From: Hevea brasiliensis | Lineage: Eukaryota > Streptophyta > Magnoliopsida > Malpighiales > Euphorbiaceae | Assembly (NCBI RefSeq): GCF_030052815.1 | Contig: NC_079502.1 | Coordinates: 35,332,050 to 35,396,049, forward strand | DNA length: 64,000 nucleotides | Direction of reading: 5' to 3' | In this document: positions 23,201 through 35,340 of the stretch, piece by piece | How the letters are laid out: every line of letters starts with the position of its first letter | Position numbering within the stretch: the first letter of the stretch is position 1 | The notes under the pieces: model-generated | What the model saw: the letters and a program-made list of their open reading frames with translations, nothing else | Databases searched by the model: none | Told to the model about the DNA's origin: nothing | Translations under genes and position numbers: made by a program

Positions 23201-23419
23201 CGCAACTTCCCTCCGGTTACCCATCGCTAGGGCACCGGCTCGTTTAACTTGATTGTATTTTATTTCTAAAATTTTTACTAAATTTTTCTTGTTAATATTT
23301 GAGTTAATTATGGTTCCTGACTTTAGTTTGAATATTTTTCCGGACATTCTAGCTGTCCGGACTGACACTGGTCACCGAAACAGTAGGATGTACGGAGTGG
23401 TTATCGGGAGGGTGTTACA
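20295..23419 (-). repeat. Element B 5' LTR (3125 bp)
   Basis: Plus-strand ends TGTGACACCCC and GGGTGTTACA. In minus sense a GTTAGT donor starts at 22553 and a cacag acceptor ends at 20525, bounding about 2.03 kb. It carries the palindrome at 21939-21965 and the double stem-loop at 20921-20968. It lacks one arm of the CCAATTGG inverted repeat. Confidence 0.93.
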
Positions 23420-23424
23420 TATGA

Positions 23425-23607
23425 AGAAGAACCAATTAAAATCTTGGCACAAGAGGTAAAAGAGCTCAGAAACAAGACAATTCCACTCGTAAAAATCCTA
23501 TGGAGACACCACAACACGGAGGAGGCAACCTGGGAGAGCGAGGAGACAATAAGGCAACAGTTCCCTTAGCTCTTCACATCAGGTAAATTTCGAGGGCGAA
23601 ATTTTTA
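23425..23607 (+). pseudogene. Element A chromodomain (downstream of B)
   Basis: It resumes the integrase frame right after B's target duplication. Motifs: EEPIKILAQEVKELRNK, IPLVKILWRHH, EEATWESEETIRQQFP. A CAG to TAG change converts the conserved Gln of FPQLF to a stop near 23568. The coding end overlaps the AAATTTCG hairpin before the polypurine tract. Confidence 0.9.
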
Positions 23608-23610
23608 TTT

Positions 23611-23623
23611 AGAGGGGAAGAGT
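23611..23623 (+). other. Polypurine tract of A
   Basis: AGAGGGGAAGAGT ends exactly at the 3' LTR start (23624). A hairpin with arms AAATTTCG and CGAAATTT lies at 23584-23603. Confidence 0.88.
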
Positions 23624-26600
23624 TGTAACATCACCACTGTTTGTACGTTCTATTGCTCCAGTAGTCAAATAATAGTCTAGGCAAGTCAGTATGTCTGGAA
23701 CTACACTTTGGTGATAGTGAACAGACATATAATGATGAAATAAATGAAAAGAAAATACAAGAAAAATCAAACAAAAATGAAAGAGAGAAAATGATGCTAA
23801 GTTAAACGAGCCGGCACCACAGCGATGGGTGACCGCACCGGAAGGTCGTTGCCGACCCCAGGACCGCGGGGAACCCTCTGAATATAATTTTGAGACATAA
23901 ATAAAGATTTATTGAAATGTAATTGACACTAAAAATATCAAAGAAAAATTAATAAATTAGTACAAAGAAAAACAAAAAATCGAGAAACAGACAAAAATCG
24001 GTATTACCGACAAATCGGGAATATAATCCGAAGTGAGGTATTTTGGTCATTTGACACCTAGAGTTGCCTTTTGACCTCAATGTCCATTAAAAATAAATGA
24101 TATTACACTTTATAAGTGTCTTAAAAATTAAAATTGTGGTGCATTATATTAATAGTGCAAGAAATGGGGTATAAAGTGAATAATTAAAATCTTAACATAT
24201 AAAATTACTTAATTAAAAGTGAGTGGAGCACTAAGGGGTATTTAAACACCTAAAGGACCTGTGTATGTCCACTAAACACTTCAGTTTTCTGCATCATCTT
24301 CTCCAGCCAAAATGGACCACCATGAAAACACCATGGCCAAAGCTTCCTAATCTCTCATGCAAGCACCTTCACGCCGTTTTTCCACTTAAATTCTTTCATT
24401 AAACTTGGTCCACACCTCTTGGGCAGATTATAGAGAACAAAAAGGAAGAGATTTGGTGAAGTTTTAACAAGCTCCAAAAGTGGTAAGTGTCCAAAAGCTC
24501 TCCCTTGCTTTGGTAAAGCTTGTGTTTAGGTTGAGGTGAGTGTTTTGGTGAAGAGAAATGAAAGAAATAGTGAGAAATGAACTTGTCCATTTTTGGCAGC
24601 CATGAACCCTTGTTGAGCTTGAGTTATTTTTATTTCTAATGAATGAAAATGAAGGTTGATTGATTCAAATGAAAGTTAGCGTAAGTCTGTGCACAAGTAT
24701 ATACATGTAGTGTTTAGATTAAAGGTGGGAAATGGAACCTTGAAGCCTTGAGCAAACTGCCATGTTTGGCAGCCCCTAATAGCATGAATTTGTGTGTGAA
24801 TATATGGTTATTAATGATATATGTTAATGTCAATTTGTGGGCAGCAAGTGTAAGTGATGTTGAAGTATGAATATGTTGAAGTATATGTGTAATATTAACA
24901 TTGAAGTATGTTGAATTTTGGTGGAAGTGAATGTTGAACTTAATGATGGATTGTGTGCATTGAGCACTTGAAAATTCTGCCCAGAATTGTTGCTAAAATT
25001 GTGTACAATATATGTATAGAAGTGTTGTTGATTGAATATTGTAGTAATGAGGAGGAGAAGGAACATTAAATTGGAAGTGTATGAGCTTTGTGCAGGTTGT
25101 GTATTGAAGGCAGCACATAAATGAGGTCATAAGTGCCAAACTATGAATCCAATTGGTATGAGGCCAATATGGGGTGAAACTAGACACCAAATAGGCCAAC
25201 TTTCATGTAGAAAGGTTGCCAAAATTCTGCCTAGAAACTGACCTTAAAAAGTGACCAAATCCGGATTAGTGCATTTGAGGCCTGAAAACTGACCATTTGG
25301 GCAGCAGTTAGTGTTTAGGCCATAACTCACTCAAAACAGGTCCAATTAACCTGAAATTTTGACCATAAATAGTTAAGACCTATATCTACAAGTCTTATGA
25401 AGATACCAAAGCCCAGAAAATATCATAACTAAGTCAAATGGCTTGCACAAGTTCGGGCACAAAAACTGCCGAACCAAAAGTGACCTAAAATTTGACCAAA
25501 TTGTGCACTAAAAGTGCAATCTGTCCAGCTTTAGCAAATTGACCATATCTTGGTCTACACAACTCAGAATGACCTGAAATTTTTTTCCGCGTGCAATAAG
25601 ACATAGAGCTACAATTTTGCTTCTTTGACCAGAAGCTAAAAACCAAAGGAAATAGGACTTTAAGCTAGACCAATCTAGCACACAAAAATTGAGAATTTGA
25701 CATTTTGCATACAATGATGCTTGAAGCATTTTAGCAATGAATGCTAACTTGTAAAAATGGTAAATTGCACTATATTGGCAGCATATTGAGATATAAATTG
25801 TGACATATTGATGCTAGAAACAACTTATCCATATTACCTAAAAAGGTCAACATATGCATTGACTTGTGAATTATACAATAGTTATTAAACTTCAAAGATT
25901 GAAGAATTAAACAATTAATTTATAATGTGCCCTAGTTTGCCTAGTTGACTAGTATGGATAGGTTGGCATTCCAATAGGATTCTGACAGTTGTTTTGTAAA
26001 TGGCTTCATGCCATACTATATTTTTATGGCTTATTATGCCGCACTGTGACTTTAATAGCCTACGGCTATACATATTGTGTATTTATTCTTGGCTTATCGC
26101 CAGATTGACTATATGGCTTCTTAACCACACTATTTGCACACCGGGAGACACTTTGTGACCGATGGTGTGACAGCCCGAGGTACTAGGTTCCCAATGTCAG
26201 TATATCCGTATATCCAGTCTGGTCAGTATATAGGCTACACGGGCAGTAATTCAAGTACTATTAAATTCAAATACCTAAATCCAATCTACTGACATACAGC
26301 ACCACCAAAAAATTTGTAAACACTTTATTTACTTTATTTTAGTGTATATTTTTTTATATTTGGCACCACTAAGCAAAATTGCTTAGCGCATTGCTTTTGT
26401 AACGCATAGGTATTAGAGATACAGCTGGGGAGCCCAGTAGGCCTACGACCGGGTGAGACATCAGATCTGCACAGGAGTCCAGAGTCATCTGCACTGCATT
26501 GCATACGTGGTAGGACTTAGGATAACTTGTATTTTGTACTTTTATTGTATTTTTGAGATTCGGTCTTGTATTTTGTAATATCTTGTACATATTAAATAAC

Positions 26601-26984
26601 ATGGAGATTTTCTGTATATATTTAAATTATTATGGACTGCATTATGGAACTGTTTAATGACTGTAAAAGTCTATAGACTTTATTGAGAAATAGAGACTGT
26701 GAAATATTTGAGATTTTAATATTATCATATTAAACTGTTTTTCACAGGTTTGGAAGGACAGTTTATTCGAAATGCAGATGGCACCTTGCCAAATTTTTAT
26801 TACTATTTTAAAACATTGACTTTATTAAAGTGTGAAAATAGAACCAGCATGCTATGAATAGCACATAAGCACTTCTTAAAATCAAATTGAGTTAAGAAAA
26901 TGTGATAATCACAGACTAGGTGCTCCGGCACGCCATGTAGTACACCTTGCTCGGCTATTCTGTAGACGGGTAAGGGGTGCTACA
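23624..26984 (+). repeat. Element A 3' LTR (3361 bp, undeleted form)
   Basis: It runs from TGTAACATCACC to GGGGTGCTACA. It keeps the 0.85 kb missing from the 5' LTR, including two module copies (about 25310-25400 and 25535-25630). A GTAAGT donor (24483) and a TTTTTCACAG acceptor (26747) bound 2265 nt. A TATA-like TATTTAAA is at 24239 and the double stem-loop at 26362-26410, whose second stem is weakened by two CG to CA changes. Confidence 0.93.
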
Positions 26985-26989
26985 TAAAG

Positions 26990-27834
26990 CTTGACCAAAA
27001 CTTCACTAAACTACTTAAAATTTCTATCTAACTCTTCCTTGTGATATGGGGAGCAAGGTTAGTGAAGCAAGCTTTGGGTTTTAAGTTGAAAATGGTGAAG
27101 ATTGTGAAGCTTTTGAAGGTTTCGGCTATGGAGGAATTTGGGACCTCAATTCGGCATGGAGAAGATGAAGCAGAAACTGAATTGCTTAGTGGACATACAC
27201 ATGTCCCTTAATGAGTTTAAATACCCCTTGGTGCTCCACTATAGTTTAATTAAATAATATTATATGTTCAAGTTTTAATTATTCAAATTATACCCCATTT
27301 CTTGCACTATTATTATAATGTACCACAATTTTAATTATTATGATATTTTCAAAGTGTGCTATCACTCATTTTTAATGGACATTGAGGTCAAAAGGCAACT
27401 CGAGGTGTCAATTGACCACAATGCCCCTATTCGGGTTGCATTCCTGACTTTTCGGTAATACCGAGTTTGTCGTTTTCTCGATTTCTCGTTTTTCTTTGTA
27501 CTAACTAATTAATTTTTCTTTGATATTTCTAATGAAATTTATACTTTAATAAGTCTTTAATTATACCTCAAAACTAAATTTTGAGGGTTCCCTGTAGTCC
27601 TGGGGTCGGCTATTGTCTGCGCTATAACTTTCCCGTGCGGTCACCCATTGCTGCGGTGCTAGCTCGTTTAACTTAGTTTTATTTTATTGCTATTATTTTT
27701 CCTTCATTTTTCTTGTATTTCATTATTTTATGTCTCCACACTAATATTTAAATATAATTCCAAGCATCCTAGCTGTTCGGACAGACATTGTCATCGGAAT
27801 AGTAGAATGCACTATCAAACATAGGGGTGTTACA
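26990..27834 (-). repeat. Element C 3' LTR, proximal part
   Basis: It continues C's LTR after element A and matches 32919-33778 of the sister LTR. It includes the TATA-like site (27216-27223, minus), the GC-rich block near 27590-27670 and the end ataggggtgttaca. In minus sense this is the LTR start, TGTAACACCCC. Confidence 0.9.
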
Positions 27835-28865
27835 ATTCTCCCCCCCCCCCTTAAAATAAATTTCGTCCGCGAAATTCTACCCAATAGCCGTCTTACAATA
27901 TTCACACGTTTATTTTCTCCTTTCTATATGATCGTATAATCTTCTTTCCTCTAAATTTGTGTAAGAATTTTAACAATATATATAACATTTACTTTGTTTA
28001 TACAGCACTAATCTTTTCTTACTATCGTTTTGTCTAATATTTTGATTCATGTTCCCTTTTTAAAAGACCATTGAGGTTATGTTAAAATTATTTATCTAAT
28101 CGTGGGTCCTTTGACCATTCTAGTCAACAATCTTACTCACATTCGTAACATTTCTTTGTTATATCTTAATCAACTGTTCAAATTTTTACTTTCATAACTC
28201 TTTTTATCTATTAATATTTTAACTTCCTTTTGTATAAAACTATAACCTTTTGATATTCTAACTTTTAAGTTTTAAATCCCTAAATAGGATTTCCAAACTC
28301 ATTTCTATCAATAAAATTCTATCCTGGCATAATTATACCAATACAGATGACGTTGGCAACTATTCTCATCTTGGTGTATATCAGTAGTACGTAGCTCTGC
28401 ACAATAATCTCAAGTCAGTACTGTAATCTGTAGCTTACAGTATAAACATCAAGAATATTGCATAGTTACTACGATACATCTCAATAGATCAAACTTTCCT
28501 ATCTTTTATCCTTTTTGAATTCACTAATATCTGAAACTTATTCTGATTACAATATCCATTAACAATTACTAACAGTAACATCTTTGCCCTTATCTAGAGT
28601 AATTCTATTACTGTAAATTACTTTTATGTCCTCTTGCCTTACATTAAGTAGGCTTGCCATTTAGCTTTATAATTTATGGTGTGTAAGAAAATACCTTTCA
28701 CTGATAAACTCTTCCAAAACTAATTTCACTTATTATCAGAATCCTTATCTTAAAGGACTAATCACTAATGCATCAAAATTTATTCCCCTGTAAAGGAATA
28801 ACAACAGAACATATAGTTATAATACTAACATACAACTAAGTAGTGCTGGGATCAAACAAAAATAA
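27835..28865 (-). other. Element C internal region without coding capacity
   Basis: It begins (minus sense, at its 3' end) with a G-rich polypurine tract at 27835-27850, an 11-base G run, and the AAATTTCG hairpin at 27858-27876. The rest is A/T-rich with no frame resembling protease, RT or integrase. Where autonomous relatives carry about 4 kb of pol, C has about 1 kb of unrecognised sequence. Confidence 0.75.
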
Positions 28866-29560
28866 TTAATTGTTTCTTTCAAAAATTAAGAACTTACCAG
28901 CAGCTACATCCAAGGTTTCTGCTCTTTCCCCTTGGAGCATAGTGGACGCTCTAACTGATGTGCTACTATGTTCGGGTTGATTCACTGTGTTATTGTTGTG
29001 AGGAGTACCAACTCTATTTCTATCTCGACCTTTACTGACTGCCTGTGAACTTTGGAGAGGAGATCGAGGTGCTCTAGTATAATCTTTAAAAAAGTGTCCA
29101 AGCTTTCCACAATTGTAGTAGGCTCCAGAGGCCTTACGATAAATACCTCCATGTAGCTTACCACAAGCATGGCAGAAACGGGCAGAATAGGAACTTCTTG
29201 TTGTTCGATGACTAGATCTTAGTGTTCTCTGCCCTGATAATCCGCCTCTGTCATATCCCTGAGCTCGAGGTTCCTCAAATTCTTTTCTCTTCCCCAAATT
29301 ACTGTTCGAGCTCTAACCCATAGGTCTCTCCCACTTCTCTATTTCATGTTGCCCTTGTGGGGGTTGGGTCTGTACTTGAGTTTGAGCTGACAGAGTATCA
29401 GCCATTTGTTAAAAGAAAGTGGCCATTTGCTGGGCCATTTGTGCAGTAATTTGTACTGGTAAAACTGGTACAGTTGGGCCTTTGACACTTTGTGGAGCTG
29501 GGGCCTCAACTTGTACTCTGCCATCGCAGACTGTTCTATTGTCTCATTCTTGTCTTCCAT
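28866..29560 (-). pseudogene. Element C gag remnant lacking the capsid core
   Basis: The N-terminus at 29560 (MEDKNETIEQS) resembles E's gag start and is followed by a Q-rich segment with frameshifts (about 29480-29340). The sequence then passes directly to the basic tail (GKRKEFEEPRAQGYDRGG) and zinc-knuckle region (CHACGKLHGG, YYNCGKLGHFFKDY). The central capsid region present in E (KYGATEF, DAYDWW, VAEYEREFSRLS) is absent. Knuckle cysteines are replaced by Tyr at two or three positions, as expected from G-to-A decay. The C-terminal frame is open for 143 codons from 29297. Confidence 0.75.
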
Positions 29561-29727
29561 ATCTTTTCACAGGATTTTCTATTCCTGTACAACCAACACA
29601 AGGAGATTTCTCTCCATTAGTTCATATTTATGATGTAAATATACTATATGTATCAAACATTTGAGCAGTTGTAGTTACCCACAAAAAGATTTCAAATTCA
29701 CAGTTCAAAATTTACTTTAAAACCATT

Positions 29728-29739
29728 GCTCTGATACCA
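29728..29739 (-). other. Primer-binding site of C
   Basis: TGGTATCAGAGC in minus sense, seven bases inside the 5' LTR boundary; perfect initiator tRNA-Met match. Confidence 0.9.
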
Positions 29740-29746
29740 CAAAACA

Positions 29747-32700
29747 TGTCACACCCTACTCCCCCGTAAGATGTAACATGATCCCATAGTACACCTAATG
29801 AATTACCATACTTCGCCTTCCGATAACCCATTACAAATACTACAAGGGATTTTAAAACAATTTTCATGAAATTTAAATCATCGATTAAAAAATGGTGTTA
29901 TAAAAATTTTTTTCAAGATTTCGCTAAAGTACTGGTTGTGTTTTGAGAAAATAGTTCTTCAAACCTAAAAAGAAAAACACTCCCAATATGTTTTCTCAAA
30001 TACAACTCCAATAACTTCATTTCAACTCACAATTCAAATCTTAATAATCAAATCAATTCATTTTCAAACTAATCTCATCATAAAGAATATTTCATTAATT
30101 ACAAAACTCAAAAATTAATATAACAAAACTATACAGGTAAATGAAATCTCTAATTTATATTACAATAATTTGCATTTAATTGCATACCAAAATATTTTAC
30201 AAGAGTTTTTATACAACTGCTCAAATAATTTACATACATATTATTACATACATACATCAAAACATGTGTACATGGGTATACCTATGATATACCTGGAGCT
30301 GATCTGAATGTGTCTTTAAAGAAGCTTGCTCAACTACTCCATGCTTTTTTCACCTACGACAGCATACAAAGCTATCGCTGAGTGGTAAACTCAGTGGCGC
30401 ACAATTATAATTTAAAACATAGTACAATATACATTGACAAAATTTACAGCAAATAATTTGGAAATCTGAATACTCATCAAATTCCAAAATCAAAATATTC
30501 ATTGCCAATAATATAAATCATTTATATAAAATGACTTTGATCACGAAATTCAATTTATCAAATCATAACTATTCATTTAAGGTAATTCCAAATATTTATT
30601 GGAAATAAAGATTAATTCCAAAAAAATCAATTATACATAAATCATAATTGAAATCACAATTCTTTACTATTCAAAAACCATTCTTTATCTTGAAAACCAT
30701 TCTTTATCTCAAAAACCATTTTTTTCTCTCACTAACTATGCAACACTAATCCGAAAGGGCCATCTTCGAGGTGATTCTAACTCCCTATGGTCGGGGAGGT
30801 CGAATCGGATTCTAACTCCCTAGGGTCGGGGAGGTCGAATCATCGTGCACAGTACACACCACAATAATGAATCTTCCGAAAGGGTTATAACATAAAAAAA
30901 ACTTAGATCTAACCTCTAATAAGAGGAGAATCTAAGCCTGTGTACGCACCATGTTAATCAAAACACAACTAACTCCATTGTCTTCTCAACAAATGAGAGA
31001 GATGGGTAATAACCTAGTCAAGTATCTATAGTGAAATATAAAACAATATCACAATCCTTTTAGTGACCATAAATCACAATACAATTCGATTCAAAGTCAA
31101 TTCCAATATCCAATAATTTTTATGCTCATCGCAATTCAAATCATAAATTTACATTTTTTCTTGCAAATTGCCCATCACAATTCAAAACATGTTCTATCAC
31201 AATTTTCCAAAACATAATTTATTCAATCCACAACAATGCTTAATACTTGTGGAAATACCATTTCACAAAGCTAAATTCATACATACTATAACAATTTCAA
31301 TAATCATTGAATTAAATCCAATGCTTGTTAAACATAATACATAAGAAAAATATGTCATTAAATCATATGAAATATTCAGAACAAAATCAGTTAAAAACTA
31401 ATTGTGCACAAACCTGATTTGTGTCTCTCCTAGGCCTTGATTCAATGTTCTTTATGCTTCTCAATATCATTATCAACTGAAACACACAATTTAAAGTGTT
31501 TCAGTATTCAGTGAATTTGTTTCCAACAATAAAATCCAATATCTAAATTTTCTTGGTACTATTTCCTTCAATTCATTTCATTAGTCAACTTATAATGTTG
31601 ACCCTTGATGCACTCTAAGTGAGTCAATTCCAATGTCACCAATACGTCACATTTTATAGCCCTTTAGTGTTGGTACATGTTACCAAATTCATTTTTAAGT
31701 GTATTGCATTTTATTGCAATTTACCGGATTTCAGTATACTATTTTGACCTAGCCGGATGACCTAGTTCCCTCGGTTTGCAGTTTTTGGTCGAAACTACAA
31801 ACTTGTAGGTCTATGTCTTATTGCACGCGGGGCAAAATTACAGGTCATTCTGAGTTGTGTAGGCCAAGATATGGTCAATTTACCAATGCTGGACAGAATG
31901 TACTAAAATGGTAGGCTTCTGTCATTTTTAGGTCACTTTTGGTTCGGTCAGTTTTGGTACCTAAACTTGTACAAGATATTTGGCTTGGTTCTGGCCATTT
32001 TTGTGCTTTAGTGTCTTCATAAGATTTGTAGATATATGCCTAAACTATTCATGGTAAAAATGTCAGGTTATTTGGACCTGTGTTGAGTAAGTTATGGTAA
32101 AAAAACTAACTGCTGCCCAAATTGTAAATTTCAGGCTTTCAAGTTACTAATCTGGATTTGGTCATTTTTCAAGTCACCTTCTAGTTAGAATTTAGGTAAG
32201 CTTCCTTCATGAAAGTTGACACTTTTTGTGCCTAGTTTCACCTCTAATTGTTCTTATACCAATTGGAGTCACACACTTACGGTTCTAAGCTAAAAAATGC
32301 ACTGCCCTGCTACACATTCTACATCACATACCAATTACACATTCTATACTTACCAAGCTAACCCTTTCATGCCAATTCTGGTTTGTACCATACTATTAAC
32401 ATACTTAACAACACATTTTGGTCATTTTGGACAGCCTGTAACTATTCTCAACATACACATTATAACTCAGAATTTTCCAAAGTCCATTTACACAATTTAA
32501 CCACTTTAACATACCCCATTTACATATCCAATTCCAATCTATTATACACATATACATGCTGCCACCATAAGCAACATAATTCAATAATATTTCATGAACT
32601 TAAACACTTCAATCTTCTTCATGAGGCTGCCACAAGTTTATACATACCCATCAACTTTCATTTTCACTTTTCAAGCTTACAAATCAAAATTTACACATGG

Positions 32701-33778
32701 AATAAAACTTCAATACAATTAAACATTTAAATCAACATCCAAAAAACTATTTACATGCAAGGACAAGCTGTTCATGGTGAGGTTTCATGGCTACCAAAAT
32801 GTTCCATCACCAATAATTCATCAACCCTCAAATTTCTTCCATAATTCAACTACCCACAACCTTAGTTACACTTTTAATGAAACAAGAATTGAAAATACAC
32901 ACTTACCACTTTTAAAGCTTGACCAAAAATTCACTAAACTTCTTAAAATTGCTATATAACTCTTCCTTGTGATGTGAGGAGCAAGGTTAGTGAAGCAAGC
33001 TTTGGGTTTTAAGCTGAAATTGGTGAAGATTGTGAAGCTTTTGAAGGTTTCGACTATGGAGGAATTTGGGACCTCAATTCGGCATGGAGAAGATAAAGCA
33101 GAAACTGAATTGCTTAGTGGACATACACATGTCCCTTAATGAGTTTAAATACCCCTTAGTGCTCCACTATAGTTTAATTAAACAATATTATATGTTAAAG
33201 TTTTAATTATTCAAATTATACCCCATTTCTTGCACTATTATTATAATGTATCACAATTTTAATTTTTATGATATTTTCAAAGTGTGCTATCACTTATTTT
33301 TAATGGAAATTGAGGTCAGAAGGCAACTCGGGGTGTCAATTGACCACAATGCCCCTATTCGGGTTGCATTCCTGACTTTTCGGTAATACCGAGTTTTGTT
33401 GTTTTCTCGATTTCTCGTTTTTCTTTGTACTAATTAATTAATTTTTCTTTGATATTTCTAATGAAATTTATACTTTAATAAGTCTTTAATTATGTCTCAA
33501 AACTAAATTTTGAGGGTTCCCTGCAGTCCTGGGGTAAGCAATTGCTTGCGCCGTAACTTCCCCGTGCGGTCACCCATTGCTGCGGTGCTGGCTCGATTAA
33601 CTTAGTTTCACTTCATTGCTATTATTTTTTCCTTCATTTTTCTTGTATTTTTTTTCTTGTATTTTATTATTTTATGTCTTCACACTAATATTTAATTATA
33701 ATTCCAAGTATCCTAGCTGTCCGGACAGACACTGTCATCGGAACAGTCGAACGCACTATCGAACATAGGGGTATTACA
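29747..33778 (-). repeat. Element C 5' LTR (4032 bp)
   Basis: An uninterrupted copy of the LTR into whose sister element A inserted. Ends TGTCACACCC and GGGTATTACA. In minus sense: TATA-like 33151-33144, GTAAGT donor starting 32906, acceptor ending 29965. It carries two minisatellite units (30773-30842). The stretch around 32901-32930 is the empty equivalent of A's target. Confidence 0.92.
30773..30842 (-). repeat. 35-bp minisatellite, 2 units (C 5' LTR)
   Basis: Units at 30773-30807 and 30808-30842 differ at a single position in their cores (ctatggtc versus ctagggtc). The sister LTR has one unit. Confidence 0.9.
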
Positions 33779-33783
33779 AAACT

Positions 33784-35340
33784 TCTCACTAGGAATTTCT
33801 TGATAAATCACCATAAAATCCTAAGCTTGCTTCATAAAAACTCATCCTCACACCTAGAGCCAGCTTTGGATAGCAAAAAGAAAGGAAGAAAGTGAAGTTT
33901 TGAAGTCTTGGAAAGTGACTAAGTTAAGGTTAGTGCCAATTCCTTCTAAAAATTTTGTGTATACCTTATGTGGAGTAGGAATTGAGTGAGAAAATTAAGT
34001 GGAATTAAACAAAATTTGCATGATGAATTTATACCAATTTTGGCAGCCTTATGGTCTCTTAGGGGGTTGCATCAATTTGATTGTATAATAGTTGTGTATG
34101 GCTGCCATTGAACATGATTTTGGTTTTTTAATTCATGGATTGTATGCATATAGAGAATAGAAATTATAGAGTTAGGGTTTGGGAAAAACCTAGGGTTTTG
34201 CTCATATGTTGGTGAATAGAAGTTTTAATGGTCAATTAGTGACCATTTGCCTGAGTATAATGAGGAATTGAAATGAATTGTAGCTTTGGATTTGAGGTTG
34301 GGTGTGCTACCTTGAGTGACCTACAGGACTGGGTGTGAGTCTAGCAAGTTTGGGCAGCTATAACTTCAGTTGTGTAGGTTCAATTGGTTCAAGGCCAATT
34401 GGACATGAAATTAGACACATAATGGCACAACTTTGATGAAGGAAACCTGTCCAAAAAACAAACTTAGGATGCCCTAATAATTAACCAAATCCGGGTAGCA
34501 CAAATTCTACCTGTGCAAAATGACCAAATGAACAGTATTCATTCATTTGGTCAAAACTCAGTGTAGAAAGGTCCAATTGACTTGAAATTTATATCAATGG
34601 AAAGCTTAGGCAAATTAGAACAACTTTCATGCAGAACATAAACTCAAATTCTGGACTTAACTAAATGAAATTGCTAGCCAAAGTTGAACTACCAAATCTA
34701 GCAGAACTAAAAATTGCCAAGAAATTCTGGGTTAAGGCAATCTGACCTGTTATGGTGAAATAGACATAACTTGAGCCAAAAAACTCCAAATGGGGTGATT
34801 CAAAAAGTGAAATGTAAATAGACACAATAAAGAACAACTTTAATTGAGAACACTTGGATTCTCACTGTAGAATGGCCTAATGGAAAAATGAATTCTATTA
34901 CCCAAAAACTAAAATTTTGATTTATTCACCCTTGGTTAGAAATATGGATTGGCAACTAATGCCAACACTTTTGGGAACCAAAATATAGTAAATCTATGTT
35001 ATTAAAACTCATGTAAGTATTATATATGAGAAAGTCAATATTTTAACTTAAATGACTAAATGAATAGTAACCTTACATGTTAAGTGCAAATATTCAAGAA
35101 ATAACTTTGTAATATGCCCTAGTAGGCCTAGTGTGATTGGTTTGGATAGGTTGGCATGCCAGTAGGATTTTGACGACAGTACTGTATATAGCTTCATACC
35201 ATTCTGTAATATGATAGCCTATGGCTATACTGATTATGATGTTATACTTGGCTTTATGTCTTATTGCTTTTTATGGCTTATTAGCCATTCTGTCTGCACA
35301 CTAAGAGACACATTGTGACTGATGGTGTGACGGCCAGAGG
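33784..35340 (+). repeat. Element D 3' LTR, segment 2
   Basis: It resumes D's LTR after C and aligns with the middle of B's LTR in reverse. It contains a GTTAGT donor at 33929, a decayed CCAATTGG inverted repeat near 34378-34404, and the decayed 27-nt palindrome near 34522-34548. It ends in cggccagagg, the last five bases being E's target duplication. Confidence 0.88.
35336..35340. other. Target-site duplication of E (AGAGG / AAAGG)
   Basis: AGAGG before E and AAAGG at 42080-42084 after it differ by one transition. Joining the flanks recreates the B/D LTR sequence 'gacggcc.gaggta'. Confidence 0.8.

Larger units (their letters stand above)
12307..23419 (-). mobile_element. Element B: complete, youngest gypsy chromovirus (11.1 kb)
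   Basis: On the minus strand: 5' LTR 23419-20295, primer site 20289-20278, gag from 20167, protease, RT, RNase H, integrase with intron and chromodomain to 15463, polypurine tract 15465-15452, 3' LTR 15451-12307. Perfect TATGA duplication. It is uninterrupted and its two LTRs are nearly identical apart from a 15-bp deletion and scattered changes, in line with its place as the innermost, latest insertion. Even so it has at least two frameshifts and three stops. Confidence 0.95.
5194..26984 (+). mobile_element. Element A: full-length Tekay-type chromovirus, interrupted by B
   Basis: 5' LTR 5194-7712, primer site 7718-7729, gag-pol 7842-12306 continuing at 23425-23607, polypurine tract 23611-23623, 3' LTR 23624-26984. 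Both TG and CA ends and the TAAAG duplication are intact. Without B the element is about 10.7 kb. All protein domains are present, but several stops and frameshifts make it incapable of autonomous movement today. Confidence 0.93.
2077..33778 (-). mobile_element. Element C: long-LTR non-autonomous gypsy element, interrupted by A
   Basis: Read on the minus strand: 5' LTR 33778-29747 (4.03 kb), primer site 29739-29728, partial gag 29560-28866, about 1 kb without coding capacity, a G-rich polypurine tract at 27850-27835, and a 3' LTR 27834-2077 split by element A. The perfect AAACT duplication shows a true insertion. The interior is 1.9 kb and contains no protease, RT or integrase, so the element would have depended on an autonomous relative. 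Confidence 0.88.
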
